Below, piece by piece: positions 12,191 to 23,279 of a DNA stretch of 64,000 nt (positions are counted from its first letter, which is position 1; each line of letters begins with the position of its first letter). This DNA is from Dactylellina haptotyla (Eukaryota; Ascomycota; Orbiliomycetes; Orbiliales; Orbiliaceae): positions 2,356,001 to 2,420,000 of the forward strand of contig CM062383.1 of NCBI GenBank assembly GCA_031310005.1, written 5' to 3'. The notes under the pieces were generated by a model. It made no database searches. It had not been told where the DNA came from and saw only the letters and a program-made list of their open reading frames with translations. A program made the translations under genes and the position numbers.

Positions 12191-15100
12191 CTAATAAGCA
12201 ACCCGGGTTCTCATATCTGCTATCTTCCTCTCTACTTCGCGGATACTCCTGTCCAGTTCCGCGGCGATCATTTGCTTCTTATCGTACGGCAGTAGCGCGA
12301 AACGCTCGCACACTATAATTTTTCAAATCACAGAACAGTTAGCATCGATTTCGAACCGTACTAGAAATAGAGGATTTATCAGACTCACAATCGCCATCGA
12401 TAACGCCCTTAACGGGTACATAATAACTCCTATAAATCAGATGATCTCTCCCCGCCAACGGCGCATCTTCAGTCCGCATGTGCTGCTCCAACGTCTGGAA
12501 GAAATCCACATCCTCACGACTGATGAACGGCACCATGATACCGATGGTACCCTGTAATCCGGTCCAGACTACACAGTCCCGTCCACCGGGTACCAAGCTG
12601 ACCTTTTGTATCGACGTGGGTACGTCCTGGGTGAAAAAGTGCGACATGAGGTTGATTCTGTTCGGGGCACCCTGGAGGTAGGATTTCTCGTGCATGAGGT
12701 ATCCCGATGATGCGTCGTCGTCGGCTTCTTCGGACGCCTTTTGCGGAACACGCACCACCCAGAGGTTGCCGAATTTATCTCCTCCCGCGACACTTTCGTA
12801 ATCGAGTAGTGCGGTGCAGGTGGTCCAACGGGGGACCATGTCGTCCGCGAAGGGGATGAGTTTGTTCTCTTGGGGTTTGTAGACGGCATAGGTGACGGAC
12901 TCTTGGATGTCCGAAACGATGATGCGGTAGTTTTGCGTCGTGAGGCCGGTGATAAGGTTTGGCGCGACAGTAGCTTGGGCTTTCCGGAGGAGTTGTTTCA
13001 TACCCAAATCGTAGATACGGAGATCCTTGCCGATACCTGCGAGGAGACGGCCGTGGAAGGGCGCGAAGGCAAGAGGGGCATCTTCGAGCTTAGTTTTGTG
13101 AATGAATTGGATTTCTTTGCCGCCGTCGACGAAGCGGTAGACGTGCGCGTAGCCGCATGACGAGCTGCGTGGGTTCAGCACTAAGTCCTTAGCTGTGCCG
13201 ACGACCAGGAAATGCTCATCATCTTGGCTGGAGAACGGGACGACAGCGACGCTGAGAGCGGCTTCGTTCTCATCCAGATCAATCTTATGCGTCACCTCTT
13301 TATTCAGGGGATCCACGACTTCGACACACGATGCCCAATGGCCCTCACCGCGAGGGTAGCCAAACTCCGAGGGCGGTAGTTCGGTGGCATCACCATTCTG
13401 GGCTTTCGCTATCAGGTTGCTTCGCGATTCCGGCGAGAGGGTGTCCGCGTCCGAGGATACAACATAGAAATACGGATTTGTCGGGTGCCTTGCCATCTTT
13501 CGGGGTGTGTAGCTTAAAGGAACGGATTCTTGTTGGAGATTCTCACTAATTTTCTCCACTGTGAAAATTCTAAGGTTGTTCCCTTGGATGCCAACCATAC
13601 CTTCAGGGCATTGCTCGCTCGAGAAAGTCCAGCCATATGTTAATTGGTGGTAAGACAGAGGCGTCAATAGATACTGCCCTGCGCCGTTGGTATATCCTAA
13701 CCACGGCTTGGAAGACAGAGCAAGAATAGCAGTTGTGCCCGCTGCTGAAACTTTGAAGAGCTTGACAGGCTGAGGTCCCAAGAAACGTGTTCTGGTATCC
13801 GTGAGTTCACCCGTGACGATATCGAGGACAGTCCGTAGATAAACACCGGAGTATAAACCGATATGAAGGAACAAAGTTGATCTTGACGACTCACCACCAG
13901 CAGAATCAGGCATTGACATGATTCGTAGTGCTGTGGGAGCCGAAGTCAAAGCTTGAACTGACTTTGACTCTAGCGTTGAGTCCGGATCTAGCGACAATAT
14001 TCTGACAGTGCTATCATCGCACCCAACAGCTAAGAAAGAGCTTCGCATCTTTCCTTCAGGGACATCACCCAGGGAAAGACAAGTGACGGTACCCGACATC
14101 TCTTTCTTGTCTTCGTACTCCGCGAGCTGGCCGTCCGAGTCGAGTTCGAAATAGACGATTTCACCGCTCGATAGAGCGATGGCAACTTGACGGGAGTTGG
14201 TGGAGGCTGCCACAATTGATCTGTGCTGCGGCGCTGGCCATTCGTTTACTCTTCTGTCCGCACGAATGTGTCGGATACCCTTCGGATGCACTTGTAGGAG
14301 GCCATCATCTCCGAGCTGCTGAACAGCAAGTGTTGGAGCGGACGACAGGAATCCAGTATCTGTAACCTCTTCGACTGTCTCTCCAATGCTTAGAACTAAT
14401 GTGCCATTTGTGAAAGATAGAACAATATAAGCGTCATAATCATCTTTATTCGTGAGTTTCGTAGTCCAGACAGCAACAGGCCCACCAGGAAGCTCCGAGG
14501 AAACTATCTCAGAAACCTCCAAGCCGTGCTTTAGTGTCCTAAATGATGAACGAGCGTTCGCGCCGCTAATCGTGTATATCTGAGGTTGGTCGTCATTCGT
14601 CAGATTTGCTACTTGGCAGTCAAGGAGCGGGTTCATGCTGTCTATGCTCTCCATCAAGGCAAGATTCTCAGATAGTCTTGTCGAGAAATACGCGGCGGAC
14701 ACTTCCTCATCGGATGTGAATTCTGTTTCGTTATCGTCGTCTCCGAGCTTCTCGAATTGGTAGAAGTGACTAAAGAATGGTTAGCAACAGCTATAGATGC
14801 AAACGGGAGATCAAAAGGTGAACTTACTGATTACCGCCCTCGCTGGCCACAAACAAGAAACCGCTCTTCAAAATGCACAAACTAGTTGCAATAGGGACGG
14901 TATCGAAATATTTGATCCTCAACCGTACCACCGAGTTGTCATCGAAATCCAAGCCAACCTTGAACAAATCACCGTCCTCGCTTTGCAGCAAGAAGAAAAA
15001 CGCTCCCCTCATCTTATGCATAACGCCGCAAGTAATGTATCTTTTCCTATTGGGATCCTCACATGCCCCCCGCCTCCGTGGAATGGGAACTCTCAACTCC

Positions 15101-16253
15101 GGCTGGTTCATATGGCGGTAGGTAACCGCATCCTCCGAGCAAACGAGAACACCAGACGGTCCGTCGGTACCTCCGGGAACGTGGAGTAGGAAATTCGACG
15201 ACCGCTCAACGGGTTCTGACCATTTTCGCACAACGTGATTGAGACCAAGGTCGAGCTCGTAGTATGTGAGGTACTTCTCGGCCTCCTTGTACGCTTCACC
15301 AGTGGGATCCTGGTCCGTTTCCGAGTAGTCCATTTCCAAGACTGCGAATATCGGGTTCTCGTATCCGACGTCCAGTGCGCAGAGCGCAAAGACCAGACAG
15401 TGCGGTTTGTGTGCCTCCAGCGGGGAGGAGATGGTGAGTTCCGCCTGCGCATTTCTGTTTAAAACGTAGACGAGCTTGTTCTTTTCGACGGATGCGATCA
15501 GGCATGCTCTGCCTCGCGGATCGCAGGCGAGGTATTGTCCGGGGACGACGCGCCTGACGCCAGATTTGCCGAATGTTTCGAGATGTAGGCGTTTGAATTT
15601 GTTCTGCGCCGGGATGTATTCAAGGATGGTGATTCGGCCGGAATCAGAGCCGACGATTACATAGTCTATAGAAAGTTTTCACATAATGTTCAGCTTTCGT
15701 ATTCTCAAATCCAATAGTTGTGGCTACTATAGCCGTAGAGAGTCTTCCCAAAGTGCAGGCGAAAAAGTCGGCCTTACATTTATCACACCTTCATTCCCAA
15801 CCTGGTTTATAAACGTAGGAGCGCGAAACGAAGGGTGTTCTTTCAGGCTGGACATTCTCCTTAAAAGAAATCACTAAAGGCTCTTTGATACGAAGAGTGC
15901 GCGACAAGGACACACAGAAAGAAGAAAATCTAACAGCAGGTAACGGTGGCGACATACCTTTTCCACTTCCCGCCAGCCTGAACGCGGCCAGGCATCGAAT
16001 GATGCCGAAGACATCGTGTGTAAGGATAGTATTGACCTTGCCGATATTAGGATCAGGCCGTAGCAGCGACAGTTGCGAGCCTGAGGCGACCACGATCTCC
16101 TGGAGCTTCTGACCGGAGAATTGGCCGAGAATCGCCTGCGTGACGACGGTGGGCTGCTGGATCGTGAGCGAGTAGAGGAAGAAGTTGGATGTCGTCGCCT
16201 AACTACACATCAGCACGGGAAGCTTAGATAGAAGGAAGGGGAGAACGTACCAT
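12191..16253 (-). CDS. RSE1: Splicing factor SF3b subunit 3 (SF3b130/Rse1)
   Basis: Beta-propeller scaffold of the SF3b complex in the U2 snRNP, required for branch-site recognition. Five coding exons: 16253-16251, 16198-15958, 15665-14828, 14769-12389, 12312-12191 (1194 aa, close to the usual 1200). The start codon stands alone in its own 3-nt coding exon. Splicing gives M-A-T-T-S, the conserved family start, and the unspliced frame has a stop just before GCG. Later landmarks are [50 protein letters not shown] and [11 protein letters not shown]. The last exon supplies the conserved C-terminal helix [13 protein letters not shown]...[12 protein letters not shown]. The 292-bp intron 2 is long for this window, but its junction ([12 protein letters not shown]) is exactly that of the family. 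It diverges from PSD1. Confidence 0.96.
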
Positions 16254-16606
16254 GTTCAGTAGGGTAGCGTGCCAGCTGGATCGTGAGGGTGCGAGGGCGG
16301 GGGGTTATAGACGGCGGCGACGACGATGGGATGCTGGCGATATCTCGTTCGTGTGTGTCAGTTCGTCGTTGACTTTTTCGAGTCGCGTCGTTGTGCTTAA
16401 CGCCGAGTCCTGCTGCTTTAACGCCGACATCGACCGGGGGTTGGCACGCTAAGAATTCAATGTCAATGTAGCATGACGTCGAATTCGACCTTCTCTCCAG
16501 ACGCATACTCTATTGTGAGCGAGCACCGGCGAAAGAGGAGGACTGATCATACGAAGACAATGGATTACAGCTTCTCATTCTCTAGATTCTAGATATCGGG
16601 TTCACC
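16254..16606. promoter_or_regulatory. Divergent promoter RSE1/PSD1
   Basis: 353 bp separating the start codons of two divergent housekeeping genes. It must contain both promoters. I see no classical TATA box. A GC-rich block at 16285-16330 lies on the RSE1 side. Confidence 0.5.
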
Positions 16607-18312
16607 ATGTTACAGCACTGTTCAGCACTCGCCAGACGGCGGGCGGTCCTCGCGAGACCCTGCATCCACCGCCAGGCCAGGCCAAACCTGTTCGCCAAAG
16701 ATACACCCTCCCGCTATACCACCCAACGGGCGTACTCGTCGTCAAACTCTTCGGGCTCCCAGAAATCATTCTCAAGCAGGCTAAGGTCAGCATGGAACGA
16801 TACGCCGATAAAATGGTATCCGATACCTGTTGGTCTGGGTATTGCCTACCTGGGCTTCAAGCATTACAGCACCGTGATGGAACGGGAGAGGCAAATAGCA
16901 GAGCAAGATTATGATCCCAACGATCCCAACAATAAGAACAGAAGAGTTCGGCCGTCAGGTCCTTGGTACGTATGCCTCCTTTATCCTTTTCTACTTTTCA
17001 GAGTTACAGTCCTTACCTATAAACACGTATAAATAAATGTATAAACAACCTACTAACAATGAAGCGGACCAGGCAAGTGCAAATCCTGTCTACCCTCCCT
17101 CTCAAAGCCCTCTCCCGGCTGTGGGGTAAATTCAACGAGATCCCGCTGCCCGTTATATTTCGCCCGTTCGGGTTCAAACTCTACGCCTACATCTTTGGCG
17201 TGAATATATCCGAAGCGAAGAATCAGGATTTAAAATCGTACCGAAACCTCGCAGAGTTCTTCTACAGAGAACTTGACCCTGCTGTCCGGCCAATTGATAA
17301 GTCTTCGGCGGTAGTCTCGCCCTCTGATGGCAAAGTGCTCATGTTGGGAGAGGTCCGCGAAGGTGGAAGGGTTGAGAATGTCAAGGGCATGACGTACAGT
17401 CTCGACGCACTACTCAGCGGCCAAGGCGAAGAGAAATCAGCATCTAGCAATCCAGCCTCACCTGCGGTTTTATTCTCCCAAGCGGGTGAAGGAACCACGA
17501 AAGCTACCGCACCAGGTGGTCAAGTTGTAGATAGTCACGAGGAATTCGCAAGGATGAACGGGATATCGTATACCGTCAGTGAACTCTTCTCCGGTACAGA
17601 GAAGACAGCCCAAAAGGCCGAAGACCAATCGCTACCAACCGGAGACATAAAACAGGACGTGGCCGCAGCAGTAGGTCCCAAGGCGGTAAACTGGTTCAGG
17701 AACCAGGTCGAAGGTTCCAAGCGGTTATATTTCGCAGTTATATACCTCGCACCAGGCGACTACCACAGATTCCACTCCCCAACAGAATGGGTCGTCGAAA
17801 CGAGAAGACATTTCGCAGGTACGGACTATCTCAAACACAGTCTATATTAATTCCTCCAAATACTAATGTTCAACTATGGTATAGGCGAACTCTTCTCGGT
17901 CTCCCCCTACCTCCAAGCCATTATGCCCTCCCTCTTCATCCTCAACGAGCGAGTCGTCCTCCTCGGCCGCTGGAAACACGGCTTCTTCTCCATGACGCCC
18001 GTGGGCGCGACCAACGTGGGCAGTATAGTCCTCAACTTTGATCGGGAACTCCGCACGAACAGTCTTACAAAAGACACGAAGGCGGATAGTCTCGAAGGCC
18101 ACGGCTACGCGGAGGCGCACTACCAGCTCGCATCCAAGTTACTCGGCGGACATCCATTACGGCGCGGGGAGGAGATGGGCGGGTTCAGACTGGGCAGTAC
18201 GATTGTTTTGGTATTCGAGGCGCCGGAGGGCAAAGACGGTAAGGGGTTCAAGTGGATTGTGGACAAAGGGAAGACAGTCAAGATGGGTGAAGCTATGGGA
18301 GTGGTTGAGTAG
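16607..18312 (+). CDS. PSD1: Phosphatidylserine decarboxylase proenzyme, mitochondrial
   Basis: Converts phosphatidylserine to phosphatidylethanolamine in the inner mitochondrial membrane, using a pyruvoyl prosthetic group formed by self-cleavage. Exons 16607-16965, 17073-17818, 17885-18312 (510 aa). The first 50 residues are rich in Arg, Ser and Ala without acidic residues, a typical matrix presequence. A single membrane segment follows (IPVGLGIAYLGFKHY). Catalytic-domain landmarks include RELDPAVRPID, VVSPSDGKVL, YLAPGDYHRFHSP, and LFILNERVVLLGRW. The self-cleavage motif LGST is at residues 471-474 (18190-18201), with the pyruvoyl group expected from Ser473. Intron 1 has a TACTAAC branch point at 17051-17057. 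A low-complexity insert (residues about 245-340) rich in Ser, Glu and Lys separates the conserved blocks, as in other filamentous fungi. Confidence 0.96.
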
Positions 18313-18985
18313 ATGGGTAGGGATGTGATTATTTGAAAAGCATGCATCATGCATTGTACATTTAGATGGCATTTCTTTGCACGTATATACGATTCGATAT
18401 GTTAGAGGGGGGGTAATTTAGTTATATATTTCCCATGAGACAAAATAAAATGAAGGTGAGCTGTGTCAACAGATAAATTACGCTGTTCAATCATGGAAGC
18501 GAAATATAGGATTGAGAGCGTACTCAAAGAGCGTTGATACGATGAAGATTTATATTGTCTATTACCCATGCGGTCTTTGGAGCATACGGACGAATCCGAA
18601 GCGAGTGAAAGTCCGAGGGCATCCAGCTCAAGATTAGTCCAGCGAAAGGGAGCGAATCGAGCGAGGCACAAGACGTCGAGACATGCACCTGAGATCGTGA
18701 GGATTGTGTTTGTTTTGTAATTGTGTTTCATTCGGTGTTTATGTACATTGATCATGAACGGCAGACGCGGCCAAGAACCGCCCGGTGGAAAGTTTAGCTA
18801 TGTCGTGAGGACGAACCACAGTGGTACGTAGTTGCAAGTTGGTTGGAAAGCACGCGAAGTGAAGAGATTGAATATCAACCACGCCATTAAAAACACAAAA
18901 ATAAAATTTGCCGAGAAGGGCGTAAAATGCCACGCACAACGCACGCTCTTGATTGGTAAACGGCATGTGAAGCCTCTTGTCACTA
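18313..18985. other. Intergenic region PSD1 to tRNA-Lys
   Basis: PSD1 3' flank, AT-rich, with short frames on the minus strand only. Nothing recognisable apart from the likely PSD1 poly(A) region just downstream of the stop. Confidence 0.4.
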
Positions 18986-19095
18986 GCCCTCCTAGCTCAA
19001 TCGGAAGAGCGTGGGACTTTTAAGAAATCGCTTCTGGCTCAGTGCGAGAACTTTAAGTTAATCCCAAGGTCGTGAGTTCGAGCCTCACGGAGGGC
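18986..19095 (+). tRNA. tRNA-Lys(UUU) with a 38-nt intron
   Basis: The two exons, 18986-19022 and 19061-19095, fold into a complete 72-nt cloverleaf. The acceptor stem is GCCCTCC/GGAGGGC and pairs fully. The D arm is GCTC/GAGC and the anticodon stem TGGGA/TCCCA. The loop is CTTTTAA with anticodon TTT, and the T arm is GTGAG/CTCAC with a TTCGAGC loop. The intron (19023-19060) sits at the canonical site after position 37. Its 3' part carries CTTTAAG, nearly complementary to the anticodon loop, as expected for anticodon-intron pairing recognised by the tRNA splicing endonuclease. Internal A and B boxes are intact. A T5 run at 19108-19112 is a suitable RNA polymerase III terminator. Confidence 0.95.
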
Positions 19096-20340
19096 GGATA
19101 CATTTCCTTTTTGCGGTTTTGTCAGTTAGATATTTGTGGGTCATTTGTTGTTACATTGCATCTTTTGCTAGATAATGATTTTGCAGCATCGAAATTATAA
19201 TCGATGCGTATTCAGTTTATTACTTTTTGTTTAAATCTTGGTGATCAAATTTAAAGATTTTAGTCGGATAGATAAGATTCCGCAAATAAGAAACCCAGCT
19301 TCGAGAACACCTTGGGTATTGCAAGGTCTATTCTGTGCATTGCTCTCCTCGCTTTAAGCACGACCTTCTTGCGCCATGCATATGGTTTATATGCACTTAG
19401 CTAAGCAGCGCGTACGGCGCTCGGGATGCAAAATAAAATGTGGGGCACAGCTGCAAGAACAAGCTTTCGGAAATGTGTCGGCAGACACTTAAGATACATA
19501 CCGAACGTTTTTGTTTTTGACGATTTGAGACAATACGTGCATACGAGTTCAAAAAGAATAAAAAGAATACTCAAAATAGCATTCTGATGGAAAAGGTTTT
19601 CTGGATACTCGGACTCCTTCCGTTTGGGCAGGAGGTAGATAGCGACAATGCACAGCGCTGCCGGAGAATAGGAGAATTTAATATTTCCAGAGCTTTGGAA
19701 CCGCAGAAAATTCTTCGGAATTACGCAAATTTTCATTTTCGGCGTCCGCCAAGCATGACAGATATTATATCATATAATAGCACATGAGAGCAATCTCAGC
19801 AGGACATAGCGAAAAAGAAAGAAACGTGCAGAATTTTCACCTCCTGATTGTTGTCGGTATTATATCCGCATGTATGGCGTCGACGTATATGCAAGAATGG
19901 TATGATGGGATTGTCTGGACTTGCAGTACTTGTGTTGAGCGAAAGATCAGACGGAAAACAAGGCCAAGGACCCTCTCGGGATCCCTGGTTGGCCGAACGA
20001 GCGAGAGATCCACAATTCAGAGCCGCAGGGAGGAAGCCAAATGCAACAGGTGGGCTAGCGGCGGTGCATGAAAGCACTAGCACTGAACGAGCGTTGGTCG
20101 CAGAAAAAAGAAAAGTGGTTGAGGTTTGCCAGAGGCTCGATTCTTCTGGTGATGCGCCTCTCCCAGCCGGGTTATGTGCCCCCTTCCGCGACGGGAAGAG
20201 CGTGGAGCCCGAGGATGGAGGTGAGCAGATGCCAGATACACGAATATTATATGCAAATACCGAGAAGAAGGGTGTGATGCCAGATACACGAGAAGGTGCA
20301 TCTCCCTGATATACCTGCGAGTGGGCCAGTGGCTGTGGAT
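19096..20340. other. Intergenic region, tRNA-Lys to small gene
   Basis: About 1.2 kb. The region 19796-20398 is open on both strands (153 codons forward, 200 reverse), but neither reading has family features. It contains a 16-bp direct repeat (GATGCCAGATACACGA at 20228-20243 and 20276-20291, period 48 bp). No gene is called with confidence. Confidence 0.4.
19108..19112 (+). terminator. Pol III terminator of tRNA-Lys
   Basis: Run of five T residues 12 bases after the tRNA 3' end, the usual minimal signal for RNA polymerase III termination. Confidence 0.7.
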
Positions 20341-20654
20341 TTACGCTGGTTCGGAGAAATAAAAATATAAGATGCAGTAATATATACCGCAGAAACAAGC
20401 ACCGCTGGTACCAGCAGCACGAAGAATACGACGGGCATGACAGATCTCTGCGTCCAGCGTGTTCATCTCTCCATCGACCTGTTGCAGCCGTGCTCGCATG
20501 TCGCTGACCGTGTGTGCTCCGAGGGATTTCCTAATTCTGGGGCCAAACCGCTGGTCGGCGCAAGGGGCGGGCTGGTAGCGCTGTTAGTATGAAACATATC
20601 GCCAGCACCTTATGGCCCCCAATAGACGGGAGGCCTCTCGAGCTCTCCCTTCAT
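20341..20654 (-). CDS. Possible small two-exon gene, unknown function
   Basis: I do not recognise this protein. Exon 1 20654-20628 (nine codons, MKGELERPP) joins in frame to exon 2 20580-20341, giving 88 aa. The intron (20627-20581, 47 bp) has a GTCTAT donor and a strong TACTAACAG branch/acceptor end. Exon 2 looks coding: it encodes a basic stretch with RFGPRIRKSLG, then a predicted amphipathic helix RARLQQVDGEMNTLDAEICH followed by ARRILRAAG. The C-terminal 20 residues are hydrophobic and may instead be intronic: a donor-like GTACCA after ARRILRAAG could splice to an AG near 20310, adding a different tail. No signal peptide or metal motif is visible. The small size and weak first donor keep confidence low. 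Transcript data would settle it. Confidence 0.35.
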
Positions 20655-20871
20655 CTCGCCCCGTCTGTTATATATATTGTGTGTAATATATTGTGTGCTC
20701 GGCTGGATATTGGCGGTCCATCTGGGGTTCCTGGTCGGGGCTAGCTTGGAATAGAGTATGCCAGACGGACAAGATCTTATCGCAGATTTGATTGAATGGG
20801 AAGGGCGAAAGTCGCCTGTTCCTGTCGCATTGGGAAATTGGACGAGTTTCCGCCGTTTCTGACCCAGACCA

Positions 20872-20967
20872 GAGTTAACGCAAGTTAACTCCCAAGTTAA
20901 ACAAGTTCAAACCAGTTGAACCAATTCGGAGGTCGAGAGCCCAGCAAAAGAGATAAGCCAAGTTAAA
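20872..20967. repeat. Cluster of AAGTTAA-like heptamers
   Basis: Within 96 bp there are at least four close copies of AGTTAA: at 20872, 20883, 20895 and 20961. Between them are two variants, AAGTTCAA and CAGTTGAA. All are on the same strand but irregularly spaced, so this looks like a site cluster, not a clean tandem repeat. It lies 1.1 kb upstream of the F-box-like gene. Confidence 0.5.
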
Positions 20968-21050
20968 CTCTCGCAGTGCAGTTTTAAGGCTTAAGGCTGT
21001 GTGCTTCCCGTCTCGTTCAATTTCCTCCTTTCGCTGGCGGCGGCGCCCCG

Positions 21051-21098
21051 AAACAAAAAAAGAAAGAAAAAGGAAGAAGAGGAAGAAGAAGAAGAATA
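21051..21098 (+). repeat. Purine (GA) tract
   Basis: Almost uninterrupted A/G tract with GAAGAA periodicity in the leader region of the F-box-like gene. Simple-sequence DNA. Confidence 0.7.
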
Positions 21099-21170
21099 CA
21101 CTTCGACGGGAAGAGAAAAATTTTCTCTCTCTTCTAATTTTCTTTTCCTTTAATGCGACGGACTACCTTC

Positions 21171-21192
21171 TTTTATTTATTTATTTATTTAA
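21171..21192 (+). repeat. (TTTA)n microsatellite
   Basis: About five copies of the TTTA tetranucleotide. Ordinary simple-sequence repeat. Confidence 0.8.
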
Positions 21193-22050
21193 CGGAGTCG
21201 AGTTAAGGTCGGATCACGAGTTGTTAAATTGCAGTCAATCAAACTCCTCCTCCCCGTCATCCCTTCTTTGGCCCGCTTCGGTTCCCGTATCACCGTTTTT
21301 TCCTTCTTTTCTCTGCTCGCTACTCTCTGTTCTTTCATTCTGCATTCCTCGTAGCCGGCCTCTGTCCTGTATACTTCCTAAATAAAGACAGCCAAGCTAG
21401 CTAACCAAACCACCTAACAACCAAAGACGAAGCCACGGACAAGACTAGACTCTCGAACCTCTTCGCCCAGCCGCGGCCGGGAATTTTCATTTCGCATTGG
21501 AGTGCTAACGAGCCAGCACACGGAACCGAGTCGACTGCAAAGAAGCAGAAGGAACAGCGGAGAAGACGCAGGCGGAGGAGTTGCATGGCCTCTGCAGACA
21601 TTTCAACGGTGTCGTTTGCATGAGCATAAACCCGTCGTCGTCGTTGTGGAGGAATAAGCTGCAGTGCTGCTGACCCGGTCCGCCCGCCAACCTCGCCCAA
21701 CCGCCCGCCAGCCAAACAGCCAGCCGTCTTTCTGCTGCACCACCCGAACACACGACACCCTCGTTTCCCTCCTTGTGAACTATCTGTCTCCTAGGTCTCC
21801 GGTGGGAATACTCGGATATATATCTTTTATCCCGTTTATTTAAATATTATATCGTCTCTTCATCGCATCTGCTCGATTGCCGCCATCCTGATCCAGCGGT
21901 CCAACACTTCGAGATCCCTGCGTTCGTTTCGCCCAACCGGCCAAAAGCGTCGTCGCCTGTGGCCGCACCGTATATCCATTCTATCGTCTTGAGCCTCTCC
22001 CTCCTCCTCCTGAAAAGGACAGGACCGGACAGGACACCGGGGCTGCAGCC

Positions 22051-22914
22051 ATGGACTCCGACGTCGAAATGGACCTCGACGTCTCCACGCCCTCCTCCTC
22101 AACCACAGACCTCACCATCCCCCCGGCCATCGCCTCGCCGGCACCGAAATCCCGCCATGTCGACCTCCCTCCCGAAATCATACTCGAAATCCTCTCCCTC
22201 TGCGCCTGGGAAGACCAGGACATCTTCCGCCACGTTTCCGAACTCTGGTACTCCTATATCCTCAAAGCCCTCCGCCGCACACGCTTCAACTATCCCACTC
22301 CGCCGACCCCGGTCCCCGAACTACCTTCATCCCCTTCTTCCACTTCATCCTCACTGCCATCATCACCAGCCCTCCCGCCATTGATATCAAAGCCGCCGCC
22401 GCCACCGTTGGCGAAATATACCTGTGGCACCCATAAGCTCCTTCGCTCCTTAACCATGTCCTACCTGTGGACCCGCCCCACCGACGAATTCCGACTGGAC
22501 AAGCGGTCTGACGGAGTCTGGTGGCCTGAGGGCAGTGTCACGGAGCAATGGCTCAGCAAGACCTTCTTCTGGACGGAAAGCTGCACGGACCCACCGATGA
22601 AGGGCGTTAAGATTAGATTAAAGGGGTGCTATTGGAATAACCAGGAAGGGGATCTGGTGCTGCAGATGACCTGCTTTGCAGGGAACGGAGTTGCGGTCAG
22701 CGTTGCTGATGTGTGCTCGAGGATTAAACGGTTATTTACCGCAAGTCCCTATCGGTATGTTCTTTCCTAGTATTGATTTTACGAGTTGTTAGAAGGGAAG
22801 GCTAATGTATTGAGTCTTTATAGGAATGTACTGGTGTACGACGTCGAGTTGAAGATGGGGGACGACGGTGTGCCGTATCTGGGAGGTAAAGCGGTACTGA
22901 CGAAGAAGGCGTGA
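22051..22914 (+). CDS. F-box-like domain protein
   Basis: Exons 22051-22754 and 22824-22914 (264 aa). Residues about 37-75 (HVDLPPEIILEILSLCAWEDQDIF) have the F-box pattern of a leading L-P-x-E-I followed by two helices. Such a protein could link an unknown substrate to the SCF ubiquitin ligase through Skp1. A Pro/Ser-rich linker of about 45 residues follows. After it comes a 140-residue domain that I do not recognise, with several Trp/Tyr/Cys residues (YLWTRPTDEFRLDK, LKGCYWNNQEGDLVLQMTCF) and a predicted beta-rich end. The second exon encodes the short basic C-terminus ending TKKA. No other motifs are visible. It is convergent with the LysM gene (365 bp between stops). The F-box assignment is by pattern only. 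Confidence 0.75.
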
Positions 22915-23279
22915 AGTTAACGCGCCGGTATGATATCCGACGGAACGGGGGTGCTTATCAATTAGCGTATATTTATTGGGCTTTGGATCGGAAATATTTA
23001 TTCACAGCGGCGTTTTAATATCTTTTTTTTTGCAGTGGAGAAAAAAACCACAAACGGCATATGGGAACCTTAGGTTAGATAACGGATATTCGGAGCATAT
23101 TTGTTTTGCCAAAACATGGGAGCGACATAAACAAGAATCTACGGGGCAGCAACAATCAAAAGAAGATATTGGTGTTTCGCTCGCCTCTACACTATTTCGA
23201 AAAAAATTTCGAGAGCTTATATATGCGACAAACTGGCAGTTTCGACTAGCTATATGGGGGTGAAATACGACTGCTGCGG
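22915..23279. other. Convergent intergenic region
   Basis: 365 bp between convergent stop codons, AT-rich. Presumably two overlapping 3' untranslated regions. Nothing else seen. Confidence 0.5.

Larger units (their letters stand above)
20655..22050. other. Promoter and leader region of the F-box-like gene
   Basis: 1.4 kb of mixed low-complexity DNA: a cluster of AAGTTAA-like heptamers (20872-20967), an A/G-rich tract (21051-21098), TTTA repeats (21171-21192) and a C/T-rich leader up to the ATG at 22051. Short frames on both strands (for example 21401-21751 reverse) are compositional. No gene is supported. Confidence 0.45.

Noticed and set aside
19796-20398. Overlapping long open frames on both strands (200 aa reverse, 153 aa forward)
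   Set aside because: Neither has domains, a sensible start or intron structure. Simultaneous openness on both strands suggests composition.
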